A stretch of 64,000 bases of DNA from Haematococcus lacustris. Lineage: Eukaryota > Chlorophyta > Chlorophyceae > Chlamydomonadales > Haematococcaceae. Position numbers and translations under genes: made by a program. Below, piece after piece: positions 24,661 to 35,484 of the stretch (positions are counted from its first letter, which is position 1; every line of letters starts with the position of its first letter). The DNA lies in assembly GCA_030144725.1 (NCBI GenBank), contig JASKMD010000030.1, positions 4,108,341-4,172,340 of the forward strand. The letters run 5' to 3'. The notes under the pieces are model-generated. The model saw only the letters and a list, made by a program, of their open reading frames with translations, was not told the DNA's origin and searched no databases.

Positions 24661-27600
24661 CAGTAGGGGGCTAAGGTCGATGCTCTGGGCAGCCCTGTGG
24701 GTGGGAGGGAGGGCAGTGTGACCTGGCGTCACTCTGGGGGGTGCGGGCTGGCACGTGCAGGGTGTCGCGTGACGTCATAGCCTGGCGCCATGCGCTGCGG
24801 GACACGGAGGGCGCGCGCTCCTTCACACTGCACGTGCGGCAGGGGGCGGGCATGTGGGTCAATGGTGGGTCTAGGGTGAGGGGGGCGNNNNNNNNNNNNN
24901 NNNNNNNNNNNNNNNNNNNNNNNNNNNNNNNNNNNNNNNNNNNNNNNNNNNNNNNNNNNNNNNNNNNNNNNNNNNNNNNNNNNNNNNNNNNNNNNNNNNN
25001 NNNNNNNNNNNNNNNNNNNNNNNNNNNNNNNNNNNNNNNNNNNNNNNNNNNNNNNNNNNNNNNNNNNNNNNNNNNNNNNNNNNNNNNNNNNNNNNNNNNN
25101 NNNNNNNNNNNNNNNNNNNNNNNNNNNNNNNNNNNNNNNNNNNNNNNNNNNNNNNNNNNNNNNNNNNNNNNNNNNNNNNNNNNNNNNNNNNNNNNNNNNN
25201 NNNNNNNNNNNNNNNNNNNNNNNNNNNNNNNNNNNNNNNNNNNNNNNNNNNNNNNNNNNNNNNNNNNNNNNNNNNNNNNNNNNNNNNNNNNNNNNNNNNN
25301 NNNNNNNNNNNNNNNNNNNNNNNNNNNNNNNNNNNNNNNNNNNNNNNNNNNNNNNNNNNNNNNNNNNNNNNNNNNNNNNNNNNNNNNTGACAAGCCATGC
25401 CTGCTCATGAAGGCGCCCGAACCATTTTGCAACTGAGGGGTGCATTAGGGAAGGTGTGGAAAGGCCCTTGCTCACACTCCTTGCTGCACCGCTCCAAGAA
25501 GGTCCAACAAGTCACCCCCCTACTCTGGGCCTGGGCGCCCTTGACAATGCTAGCCAGTTGGAGCTCGTTTGCCTCAGTCAAGGCTGTAGGGGTCCCCCTT
25601 GTAGCGACCCCAACCCCCAAATTGACCCCCCTATCAACCCTCCACTATCGGGCCTGTTGGAAGCCTTGCTTGACGTGCGCCTACATGACACGATTCGACA
25701 ACCACCCTAGCAACTACGTGACGATGCGATGGCTTTCCGTGAAGATACAAGAGACACGAGAAATGATGTGGCCGGAATAAGTCAACTATCTGTGGCAAAG
25801 CAAAAACATTGAGTCAACCGGCGCTGAGTAAATGGTTACTGCAATGGCCTTGGTGTTATGACTGGCGAGTGAGGCATGACCATCCGAACTCACCATGCTG
25901 CCACTAGGAGCCTTGGAACTATTCCTCATGTGGGTCTTGGGCTGACGTGGCTATTTACAACGGTGTTGGCTCATGCGCGTTGAACACCCAATCCGGTAGC
26001 TCCTTGTACTAGATACTTGCATATTTTGGGCCACCCTGCATGTCGTGTTCTTCTATTTCTTCACCAAAAGTCCTCGGTCGCGTATCCCATTGCTTTTGTG
26101 GTAGATATGGTGAAAATTGGCAATACCTCTTTCCTCTAGCAACGTAACAATCTGGTTTCCGACCGATGTTGAGAGACTTCTGGCCCGACATCGATTTGAC
26201 AATAACGTGCCCTAATCCGATGGCGGACTACGATGTGTTTGACGATGCGGATCTGGAGTTAAACGCCATGGATACCGAGGGTATGTGCCATGCATTACCC
26301 AAAGCTTCGATGCGCTTAGTCCTAATACGCTTCTCGCCGGAATTGGTAGCATTGCTAAACGTGGACTTTCCAAAACGCGACAAGAGGGACAAGAGAGACA
26401 AGAGGGACCTCAATGCACATACCCTCGGTATCCATGGCGTTTAGCTCTAGATCCGCATCGTCAAACACATCGTAGTCCGCCATCGGATTAGGGCACGTTT
26501 TTGTCATATCGTTGTCGGGTCAGAAGTCTCTCAACATCGGTCGGAAACCAGATTGTTACGTTGTTAGAGTAAAGAGGTATTGCCAATTTAGTGGTCAAGG
26601 GCGTCGTCAGTGACTTACACAAGGCTAACTAGCGTTCAGCCCCGGGCTAGCTGCCCTGGCTGCCGCCGCCGCCGCCGCCGCCTGGCCCTCACCAGCCTGG
26701 TTGCCGCCACCTGAGCTGCCAGGATCACTGCCACCCGTGGCCCCAGGCTCCTGTCTTCTTTCCTCCTTTCTTATTTTTGTTCCCGTTCCCCTTCCATCAC
26801 ATTGCTAAGGAGCTTGTTCAAGGGTTGTAGAAACAGAATGCATTCGCCAAGCCGAATCATTGAGTCAACCAGTGCTAAGTTATGGGCTACTGCAAGTGCC
26901 TTAGTGTCATGACTGATGAGTGAGGCATGACCGCCCGAACTCACCCGCTAGAGAACTGGTTGGCCTCATGTGGGTCTATGGCTGGCGTTGGCTTTTTGCA
27001 CGGTGTTGGCAATGATGTAGATTGGCAGACCCCTTTGCAACACAGGTGATGTTGTGCCTGGGGTTGGATGCATCCATCTGGAAAACATGACCGCAGTTTC
27101 AACCAACACCCCCTCTCACTGCTTGAGGTTGAAACCCTGTCTCATCCGCGTTGGACTACATCAATGCCGGCACCGTGATGACAGCAAACGCCTTGGGTGG
27201 GGGCTTGTTATCACCCTGGTGCAACCCTAACCCACAAGCCCAAGACCCACATAATGGATGGCTCAATGTTCCCAAGTTCCATGTTAGCACGGCCAAGCCG
27301 GTTCTTTGTGGGATTAACGTCAGGAACCGTGCTCTTCTAATCATATTCTAATCGGCAATTGCAACAGCCTTGCGGTTTGACCTGCTACTCAAGCCTAGCC
27401 AATTGCACACATTCTCTACAGCCCTGCGACCATCTGACCGTCATGTCCGGAGCTGCTTAACTTGCTGGGAGTGAAGGTTTCTGGCCCACACCGCCCCAAC
27501 GCATCAACATGATTGACTCCGCTCACCACTGCTTGTTGGGTTTAAGTGGGAGCCATTGGAGCGTGCGTTCGTGCCCCAACGGGTCCTTCAGACTCCCCAG

Positions 27601-30600
27601 CGAGTAAGAACAGCCCTAATCAATGATATGCTGGCGCCATGCTATTTCATCACGCAAGGAAGGGCGTGCACCCACCCCCTCTTGTACTTGATTAAGGCCT
27701 GTGCGGCAGTAGCAAGCCTGCTAGCCCTGTGGTTTCGTCAGAAGCCTTGCTATGCCTGCCGGCGCATGTGCCCGCTGCGGTGGCCATCTCAGCAAGGGCC
27801 CAGGGATTGAGCTCAGCAAGTAGACATGCCACATGTTGCTGCATCATAGGGTTTCGTCTCAACATGGCAAGCGCTACTGCGGGGCAGCTGCATTCGGTCC
27901 CTGGCTGGGGATGAAACCCGCCTGGCTGTCCGGACACTGACTTGTGTGTGACGATGTCACCCACCTACACCTTCGGCTGCCAACACCGACTGGCTGGCTG
28001 GCTGCTGCTTGGCTTGGGCTGCAGGATTGTTCAGTTCAGGGAGATGGTGATGGCGCTGCATCAGCAGGTATGTCAGCGGCTGTGGGCGGAGAGGGTGGAG
28101 GTGGGGTGGGGGGGGGGGAGGGGCGGGCTGGACTCAATCACACAAGTGTGGCGAAGAGTATGAGGCCAAGTTGGCCCAGGTGAGGCGGTGTAGGGCCAGT
28201 AGGGGCCAAGCCAAGGGCAAGCTGGAAGGGGGGGGAGGAGCAGTGAAGGGGTAGGAGGGGAGTGATGTCTAGGGGGGTCTGCCTGCAATGCCTGCAATGC
28301 CTGGGGCCTACAGGTTTGCCGGGTGGTGTTGGAGGCAAGCAAGGCAAGCAAGTGTGATGGAGGGAGGGAGCAGCTGGAAGTTCCGCCCTGGGCTTTGCCT
28401 GCATCCCCCTGCCCTGCCCTGACCTGCCCTGACCTGCCCTGGCCTGGACCCCCCTGCCCTGGCCTGGACCCCCCTGCCCTGACCCCCCCTGCCCTGACCC
28501 CTGCACTGCCTTGCCTGTCTGCTGCCCTGCTGCCCTGCTGCCCTGTTGCCCTGTTGCCCTGTTGGCCGCAGGGGGTGGCGTGTGGTGCTGGACGTGGTGT
28601 ACAACCACACCTTTGCAGCCGGGCCCTCCAGCCGACACAGCGTGCTGGACAAGCTGGTGCCAGGCTACTACCATCGCCGCATGGAGGATGGCGAGATGTG
28701 CCACTCCACCTGCTGCCAACAATGTGAGCCCTAAGGGGGAGGGGGTCAGGGGGTCAGGGGGTCAGGGGGTCAGGGGGTCAGGGGGTCAGGGGGTCAGGGG
28801 GTCAGGGGGTCAGGGGGTCAGGGGGTCAGGGGGTCAGGGGGTCAGGGGGTCAGTACGCGGTCTTGTGAACTGCGCGGCTCCTGTCAACCTGTGTCAGTTC
28901 TTGCCCTATGCTTGGCCTGCTGCGACTGCTGTTGCTGCTGCTCCATGTGCTGTTGAGGTGGTTGGTTGACTATGGTGTTTGGGGTGCAGACCGCCACGGA
29001 GCACTACATGGCCGAGAGGCTGGTGGTGGAGGACATCGTCCACTGGGCCAGGCACTACAAGGTGTGGCCTAGGGGGGGGGCAGAGGGGGGTAGGGGGGGT
29101 AGGGGGTCATGGGGTCTGGGGTTCAGGGGGGGTGGCAGGCGCTCTGGCTGCTGTAAGCCTAGGCCACCGCGTGGCTGTGTCGCCAGGTCAGCCCAGGCCA
29201 ACCCAGCTCTGGCCAGCCCTGGGCGGTCCTGTATCCTGTTCAGCCTCTTTGTTAGCGTGTTCATGGGGCCAGGCCAGGCCAGGTGAGGCTAGGGCAGGGC
29301 AGGCTGGTGAGGGAGGTGGGTTGAGGCACGACGTCAGTGGCGTTGCCTGCCTGCCTGTCGGCTGTCTGGCTGCAGATTGACGGCTTCAGGTTCGACATCA
29401 TGGGCCACCTGATGGTGAGCACGCTGGCTAAGATGCGCGCGGGCCTGGACGCCCTGACGCCTGAACGGGATGGAGTGGATGGAAAGTGAGTGGACGGGAG
29501 GAGTTAGCTGAGGAGGGGGGGTGGGAGGAGGGCTGCCTTTGGCGGAGGTAGTGGGGTGGGTTTCAAGATGGAGGGTTGGGGTCTGTCCAGGGGCGGGGGC
29601 AGCACGCGTGTGTGCGGGGGGGGGCCTGGGGGGGGGGGGCCCTGGGCGAGGCGGGGGTAGTAAGGTGGGAGGAGGGGGTGGGGAGGTGGGGTGGGGTGGG
29701 GAGGAGGGGTAAGAGAGGAGGGGGTGGGGAGGAGGGGGTGGGGTCTGTTTTTGTTTGAGGGTAAAGGGCAACAGCAAGGCTGTAAGGCCCGTACATCCCC
29801 AGGGGGGCGGGGGGAGTGAGGTGGGTTGTTCGGGGGTGAGGGGGGGAGGGATCTCTGCGTGTTGGGGGGCGGCAGCAAGGCTGTAGGGTACAGGGCGGGG
29901 TGCTGCGTGTTCCCCCCCCCCCCCGCACCTCCCCAGCTGCTGGCCTGTGGGTCAGCTGGGGCTGCAAGACACTGAGGCAGGTGGCGGTGGCGGTGGCGGC
30001 TGCAGGTCCATCTACATCTACGGGGAGGCGTGGGACTTTGGCGAGGTGGTCAACAACGCCCGCGGCATCAACTGTGGCCAGATGAATCTGGCTGGTCAGG
30101 GCGGGGCTGGGAGACTGGGACCCCCACCCTCACCCCCACCCCCACCCTGACCCTGACCCTGACCCCCCCTGAGCCTGACCCCCCTGAGCCTGACCCCCCC
30201 TCCTGGCCCCTGACACCCCCCAGCCCCTGGACCCTGACTCTGACCCCCCCCCTGAGCCTGACCCCGCAGCCCCTGAGCCGCTGCCCCTGAGCCGCTGCCC
30301 CTGAGCCGCTGCCCCTGGTGCTGCTGCCCCTGGTGCTGCTGCAGGCACCAAGCTGGGCGCTTTCAACGACCGCCTGCGTGACGGCGCACTAGGGGGCGGC
30401 CCCTTCCAGCCTCATGACTTCCAGGCAGGCTGCAGTGGGGGGCGGGGGGGGGCTGTGGAGGGCAGCAGGGGGAGGAGCAGCAGGGGGAGGAGCAGCAGGG
30501 GGAGGAGCAGCAGGGGGTAGTGGTAGAGTGAATATGGGGGTGAGTGTGTGGTCGAGTCCAGGGATGGTGACCCACACTGCGCCCTGACTAGAAAACTGGG

Positions 30601-33600
30601 TGTGCTGCAAGTGTCAGGACTCAGGTGCAGTGAGCAGCAGCGTGGGACACCAGCCGGCAAAGGTGACAATGGCAAAGGTCAAGCAGCTGCCCCTGCTGCC
30701 CCCTGCGGAACCCTCACCCTCCCCTGCTGACCTGTCTTCTCCTCCCCCCTGCTGCCCTGTAGGGCTTTGTGACTGGCCTAGCCCTGGCGCCCAGCAGCTG
30801 CCGGGGCCAGGGGGGGCCTGAGGCGCAGCTGCAGGAGCTGCTGCAGCTCAGCGACTGGCTGCGCTACTCGCTGGCAGGCAACCTCAGGTAGCAGGTGTCA
30901 CACTGGTAGCAGCACTGAGGCTAGGGAGGCCAGTCAGCCCCTCCCCCAGCCAGCATCTCAGGGGGTACAGTCAGCACAGTCAGCTCCTCTCCTATCCAGC
31001 ACCTCCTCTCAGTCAGGCAGTGAGTGAGTGAGTGAGTGAGTGAGTGAGTCAATGAGTGAGTGAGGCAGTGAGTCAGTCAGTGAGTCAGTGAGGGAGTGAG
31101 TCAGTGAGGTAGCAGGTGTCGGCCTAGTGGGCCTACTGAGCCCAGTCAGCCCCTCCCACCAGCCAGGCACCTCCCTGCAGGCAGGCAGGCAGTCAGGCTA
31201 AGCACAACCTCCCGGCCTTCAGTCAGGCGGGGGGGTCCAGGCAGGGGGAGGGGGAGGGGGGCCTTGCTGGTGGCAAGGCATGGGGGCAGGCTGGGGCAGG
31301 CAGGCAGTCCAGGCCAGGGCAGGGCAGGGGGAGGGGGTGGGCCTGACAGGTGGCCAGGCTGGATGTAGAGGGGGTGGGGGGTGGGGGGGCTGGTCTGCCT
31401 GCATGGGGGCAGGGAGGGGAGGGGGAGTGGGGGGGGGAGAGGGGGCTGCTAGGAGGCCAGCAGTGCGCCGTCCCCTCGTCAGCAAACCTGATGGGGGTCC
31501 TGTAGGGCAGTTTGGAGTGGGGCGGGAGGGGTACACTGAGCCTGCCCCTGACTCAGTCACTCACACCAGACTAGGCTGGAGGACATTGCTTCGACTTGGC
31601 CAGGTGGGGTGGCCGGCCCTGCCCGTGCCCGTGCCCGCGCCCTGGCCTGCCTTTGTGGGCTTGGCTAGCCTCCGGGTTTCAAGCCTGAATGGTGAGGCGG
31701 CTGCTGGGGGCGGCCTAGAGGTGTGTCATGGCATGGTGTGACCCCATGGTACAACATCAGGCACACGCCGCAAGCCCTTCTACCAGGAAGCCGCTGCCTG
31801 CCTGGCCCTCCCCACTCCTTGCCCTGCCCTGCCTGACTTTGCCCTGCCTGACTGGCCCCTGCCCTTGGCTGCAGGGCGTTTCCCCTGGAGACCAGCTCAG
31901 GCCAGGTGCTGCGCGGTGAGGATGCCAAGGCTCATGGCCTGCCCCTGGCCTATGGTGCTGAGCCGTGTGAGCACATCGCCTTCATCGGCTGCCATGACAA
32001 CCTCACGATGTTCGACACGGTGGGCAGGGGCAGGGGCAGGGGCAGGGGCAGGGGCAGGGGCAGGGGCAGGGGCAGGGGCAGGGGCAGGGGCAGGGGCAGG
32101 GGCAGGGGCAGGGGCAGGGGCAGGGGCAGGGGCAGGGGCAGGGGCAGGGGCAGGGGCAGGGGCAGGGGCAGGGGCAGGGGCAGGGGCAGGGGCAGGGGCA
32201 GGGGCAGGGGCAGGGGCAGGGGCAGGGGCAGGGGCAGGGGCAGGGGCAGGGGCAGGGGCAGGGGCAGGGGCAGGGGCAGGGGCAGGGGCAGGGGCAGGGG
32301 CAGGGGCAGGGGCAGGGGCAGGGGCAGGGGCAGGGGCAGGGGCAGGGGCAGGGGCAGGGGCAGGGGCAGGAGCAGGGGCAGGAGCAGGGGCAGGGGCAGG
32401 GCAGGGGCAGGGGCAGGGGCAGGGGCAGGGGCAGGGGCAGGGGCAGGGGCAGGGGCAGGGGCAGGGGCAGGGGCAGGGGCAGGGGCAGGGCAGGGGCAGG
32501 GGCAGGGGCAGGGGCAGGGGCAGGGGCAGGGGCAGGGGCAGGGGCAGGGGCAGGGGCAGGGGCAGGGGCAGAGGGGCAGGAGGGCAGGTCACTAGGAGTG
32601 TGCTTGGCATTACAGCATGCTCTGCCATTGGCATGGGGCACAGCATGGGGCACAGCATGGGGCACATACCCACCCACCCCATACTCATCCACTGGTTGGG
32701 TCACCCCCTGCCCGCCTGCTGCCTGTTGGTGACTTGCTGCGTGTGGTTGCGGGATGCGTCAGGGAGTGTGGGCTGTGTGGGTGCAGATCACGGAGAAGGC
32801 GCCGCTGACGGCCTTTGCTGAGGAGCGCATGCGCATGCAAGTCATGTGCCTGGCCCTCATCTTGTTGTCCCAGGTAAGGGGCAGGGCTGCAGGGGCTGCT
32901 GGCTGCCGACCCCCTGCCCCTGGCCCCTTCCTGACCTCTGACTAATCCCTTCAGTACCAAAAGACATTTAATGAAGACAGGTGCACCTCTGCCCTGCCAC
33001 CCTCCCCTCTCTGTTATGCGGGACTGCCCTGCCCCTACCCCTGCACCTGGACCCCTGCCCCTACCCCTGCACCTACCCCTGCCCCTGCCCCTACCCCTAC
33101 CCCTGCCTCTGCCCCTACCCCTACCCCTACCCCTGCACCTGGACCCCTGCCTCCCTGCCTGGCGCTGCCCTGCACCTTGTAGGGCATTCCCTTCATCCAT
33201 GCTGGTGATGACTTGCTGCGCTCCAAGTCACTGGACAGGGATTCCTACAACTCTGGCGACTACTTTAATGCCGTGGACTGGACTGGGTCGACCCACAAGC
33301 TGGGTATTGGGCTGCCGGTGTGTGCAGGAGGGGTGGAGGGGAGGAGGGGAGGAGGGGAGGAGGGGAGGAGGGGAGGAGGGGTAGAGGGGTGGAGGGGTGG
33401 AGGGGAGGAGGGGAGGAGGGGAGGAGGGGTAGAGGGGTGGAGGGGTGGAGGGGAGGAGGGGAGGAGGGGAGGAGGGGAGGAGGGGTAGAGGGGTGGAGGG
33501 GTGGAGGGGAGGAGAGGAGGAGGGGAGGAGGGGAGGAGGGGTAGAGGGGAGGAGGGGAGGAGGGGAGGAGGGGAGGAGGAGGGGAGGAGGGGAGGAGGGG

Positions 33601-34870
33601 AGGAGGGCAGGAGGGGAGGAGGGCAGGAGGGGAGGAGGAGGAGGGGAGGAGGGGTGGAGGGGAGGAGGGGAGGAGGCCATCAACACGGAGCATACCTCTC
33701 CCTCTACACCCTTGCAGCCCCACCATGTTCCCCAGCACCCTCCTGATGCTCACATGGATGCCACCACCCACCCTGACCCCTGTGGACCCCCTGCCCCTGT
33801 TTCTAGTGCTGTCTGGGCCCCACCCTATCCCTGCCTGCCTGGCGCCTGGCTGCCTGCCCAGGTGCACACTAAGAATGGCGGCGGCTGGCACTACAAGCGG
33901 CCGCTGCTGACCAACCCGCTGATCAAGCCCAGTGCAGCGCACATCCAGACATCGGCTGCCATCACACAGCAGCTGCTGCGCATCAGGTCAGGTCAGGTCA
34001 GGCCTGGATGGGTCAAGGCTGGGCCGGGCCAGGCTGGGTCGGACCAGGTCGGATCAGAGGCATCAGGCCGACTGCCACGCGTTATGTCCCACTTGCCCCC
34101 CGCTTGCCCCTGGCCTAAGCCTACTTTCCTCCTCCGACCCCGTGGCACAGGTACTCCTCCCCGTTGTTCCGCCTGCCTACCCAGGCTGCAGTGTTGGACC
34201 AGGTCAGCTTCACAAACACAGGGCCTGACCAGGTGCGCACCCCTGCCGGGCAGCCGAGGGTCGACGGGGTCAGTAACGCAAGCTGGGGAAAGCTAACCTA
34301 ATGGTGCTCCTCAGCTGAGCTGGCATCAAGCAGCGTAGCGAAGAAGAAACGGACAACGGTAAGGCGCAGCCACCATAACGTGTGGTGATGACATCGCGTC
34401 GCGGTGTTTGCTGCGTATGCTGTGTCGGCCTCCAGGTGCCAGGAGTGATCGTGATGCAACTGGAGAGCGCGCTGGGGACGGACATGACCGGATCGGTCTA
34501 CGACCCCAACTTTGAGCGACTGGTGGTGGTATTCAACGCCGCACCCCTCTCCCAGGTGCACGGCAGCATCAGTCACAGCAATGACAGCAACAACAGCAGA
34601 CGTGTGGCATCTGTAACAAGTGTAACGTGTGGAGCACTGAACAGGGCGAGTGTGACTTGCTTGGCACATTTGAACCGTCGCTTGGTATGCGGCGGTGTTG
34701 CGGCGCAGGAGGTTCCATATCCCTCCTCTGCACATCAATTGGTGCTGCACCCGCTCCAAGCCGAAGAAGGAGCTCCAGACCGGCGAGCAGCTGCAAGCCG
34801 TGCGGACGACAGCTCGCGCACCCTTTTCGTACCCGCGCGCACTACAGCTGTGTTTGTAACGCATCAGTAG
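22678..34870 (+). CDS. PUL1: Plant-type pullulanase / limit dextrinase (starch debranching enzyme), interrupted by a gap
   Basis: Hydrolyses alpha-1,6 branch points of starch and limit dextrins, normally in the plastid. Exons, GT-AG unless noted: 22678-23007, 23247-23317, 23780-23874, 24108-24246, 24761-24864, [missing part], 28025-28067, 28572-28723, 28990-29061, 29376-29485, 30006-30094, 30345-30424 (GC donor), 30763-30887, 31875-32019, 32787-32873, 33183-33317, 33862-33986, 34151-34232, 34436-34555, 34709-34870. The Arg/Ser-rich start (alternatives at 22576 and 22732) looks like a transit peptide. WGLHVWGD and GVYWEVKL mark a starch-binding-like N-terminal domain. GH13 motifs: [20 protein letters not shown] (nucleophile Asp, codon 29394-29396); [10 protein letters not shown] (acid/base Glu, 30025-30027); CHDN (Asp, 31996-31998). 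The end ([30 protein letters not shown]) matches plant limit dextrinases. About 300 residues are absent and exon 28572-28723 is two bases too long. Confidence 0.92.
24284..24474. repeat. 19-bp minisatellite in a pullulanase intron
   Basis: About ten near-perfect copies of a 19-bp unit (ccctcacaccccaccctta) in intron 24247-24760, followed by two CAG runs (24490-24515 and 24617-24659). The flanking exons join in phase (TG plus G gives Trp), so the array is spliced out. Confidence 0.9.
24888..25387. other. Assembly gap (500 N)
   Basis: Exactly 500 undetermined bases, which suggests a placeholder length. It falls just after pullulanase exon 24761-24864 and before repeat-derived DNA. The CBM48-like domain and the start of the GH13 domain are expected here. 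Confidence 0.99.
25388..28024. other. Repeat-derived DNA inside the pullulanase gene
   Basis: About 2.6 kb with lower GC and no pullulanase coding. It holds a direct-repeat pair (25809-25972 and 26866-27010, sharing gagtgaggcatgacc and cctcatgtgggtct), a long inverted repeat (26113-26590), a GCC triplet run at 26662-26682 and short unrecognised ORFs. One minus-strand ORF (27692-27964) has a plausible coding look ([20 protein letters not shown]) but no assignable family. It may be an insertion or a misjoined contig. Confidence 0.6.
26113..26590. mobile_element. Long inverted repeat carrying a conserved coding start
   Basis: Arms 26113-26290 and 26411-26590 are reverse complements with roughly ten differences over about 178 bp, around a loop of about 120 bp. 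Each arm carries the same ATG-led reading frame, [20 protein letters not shown], followed by a GTATGT donor-like site; the two frames point towards each other. The two base differences I see in that frame (ctggagtta versus ctagagcta) are synonymous. The leader sequence has more differences. Confidence 0.7.
28740..28853. repeat. 8-bp G-rich tandem repeat (tcaggggg)
   Basis: About 14 uninterrupted 8-bp units at the start of the pullulanase intron 28724-28989. On the transcribed RNA this is a run of G5 tracts with quadruplex potential. Confidence 0.9.
30460..30515. repeat. agcagggggagg tandem repeat
   Basis: Four to five 15-bp units in the GC-AG intron 30425-30762 of the pullulanase gene. The intron at 30095-30344 has similar C-rich ctgaccc units. 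Confidence 0.75.
32022..32572. repeat. GGGCAG hexanucleotide satellite, about 550 bp
   Basis: Roughly 90 copies of a 6-bp unit beginning at the splice donor of pullulanase intron 32020-32786. Two variant agcagg units lie near 32366-32388, and 5-bp slips near 32400 and 32488 change the phase of the array. Open frames through it on both strands are artefacts. Exons on each side join cleanly, so it is intronic. Confidence 0.95.
33322..33677. repeat. GAGGGGAGGAG minisatellite
   Basis: About 350 bp of purine-only imperfect repeats in pullulanase intron 33318-33861. Confidence 0.9.
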
Positions 34871-35484
34871 CCCACCGATCTTCGAGAAGCAGTTGGTTGC
34901 CGTGAGCCATGCTGTCATATTGTCGAATCGAGCTGCTACACCGAGGTCGGCATCAGGCATTCTTCTCAACACGAGTTGTTGTTGGCTACCCCTCCCATTG
35001 AACCACCAACCCCCCTAACGATAAGGGACAACGGCTTTTCCGGGTTCATTTCTGCACCGATTCACACGCGGATTGAAGCGTCGGAAAGCGGCTGCGCTGA
35101 GGCACACGCTGAGCTGGAAGGGCATGTTGCCGGGTATCTGACCCTACCGAGCCTGCGGACTTGATGTACGTTGACCCAGTAGCGGTGAGTCCTTGTTTAA
35201 CGCGATGGATAGTGCGCGATGTGTTAGGAGCCCGACCTCATGTCTAACATGAAAATCAACATGCGCTGGCTCAGGGGCTCTGAAAGTAGGCTCTGAAGCT
35301 CTGGAACTAGGAGGAGACCACAGTAGGAGCACAGCAGTGGCAAGTGCATCAATCCCTTGTTAATTAGGCTCCAAAAGGTGGGCAAAACCCTCCTCCATGC
35401 TCCCCACTCTGCTGATGCCAGTCTCACAACCATCGAAGTGAATCGAAGTCTCCAGCCCTGCGTCACTAGCTAGGGATCTCAACT

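Noticed and set aside
28740..28853. CRISPR-like regular array
   Set aside because: Units of 8 bp without spacers in a eukaryotic intron; the same reasoning excludes the 19-bp and 66-bp arrays.
30130..30366. GSGAAGS-type minus-strand frame
   Set aside because: Antisense shadow of C-rich units in the pullulanase intron 30095-30344.
31865..32821. Long open frames with GAGAGA, GRGRGR or PAPAPA repeats on both strands
   Set aside because: They are products of the 6-bp satellite inside a pullulanase intron; the exons on either side join in phase without it.
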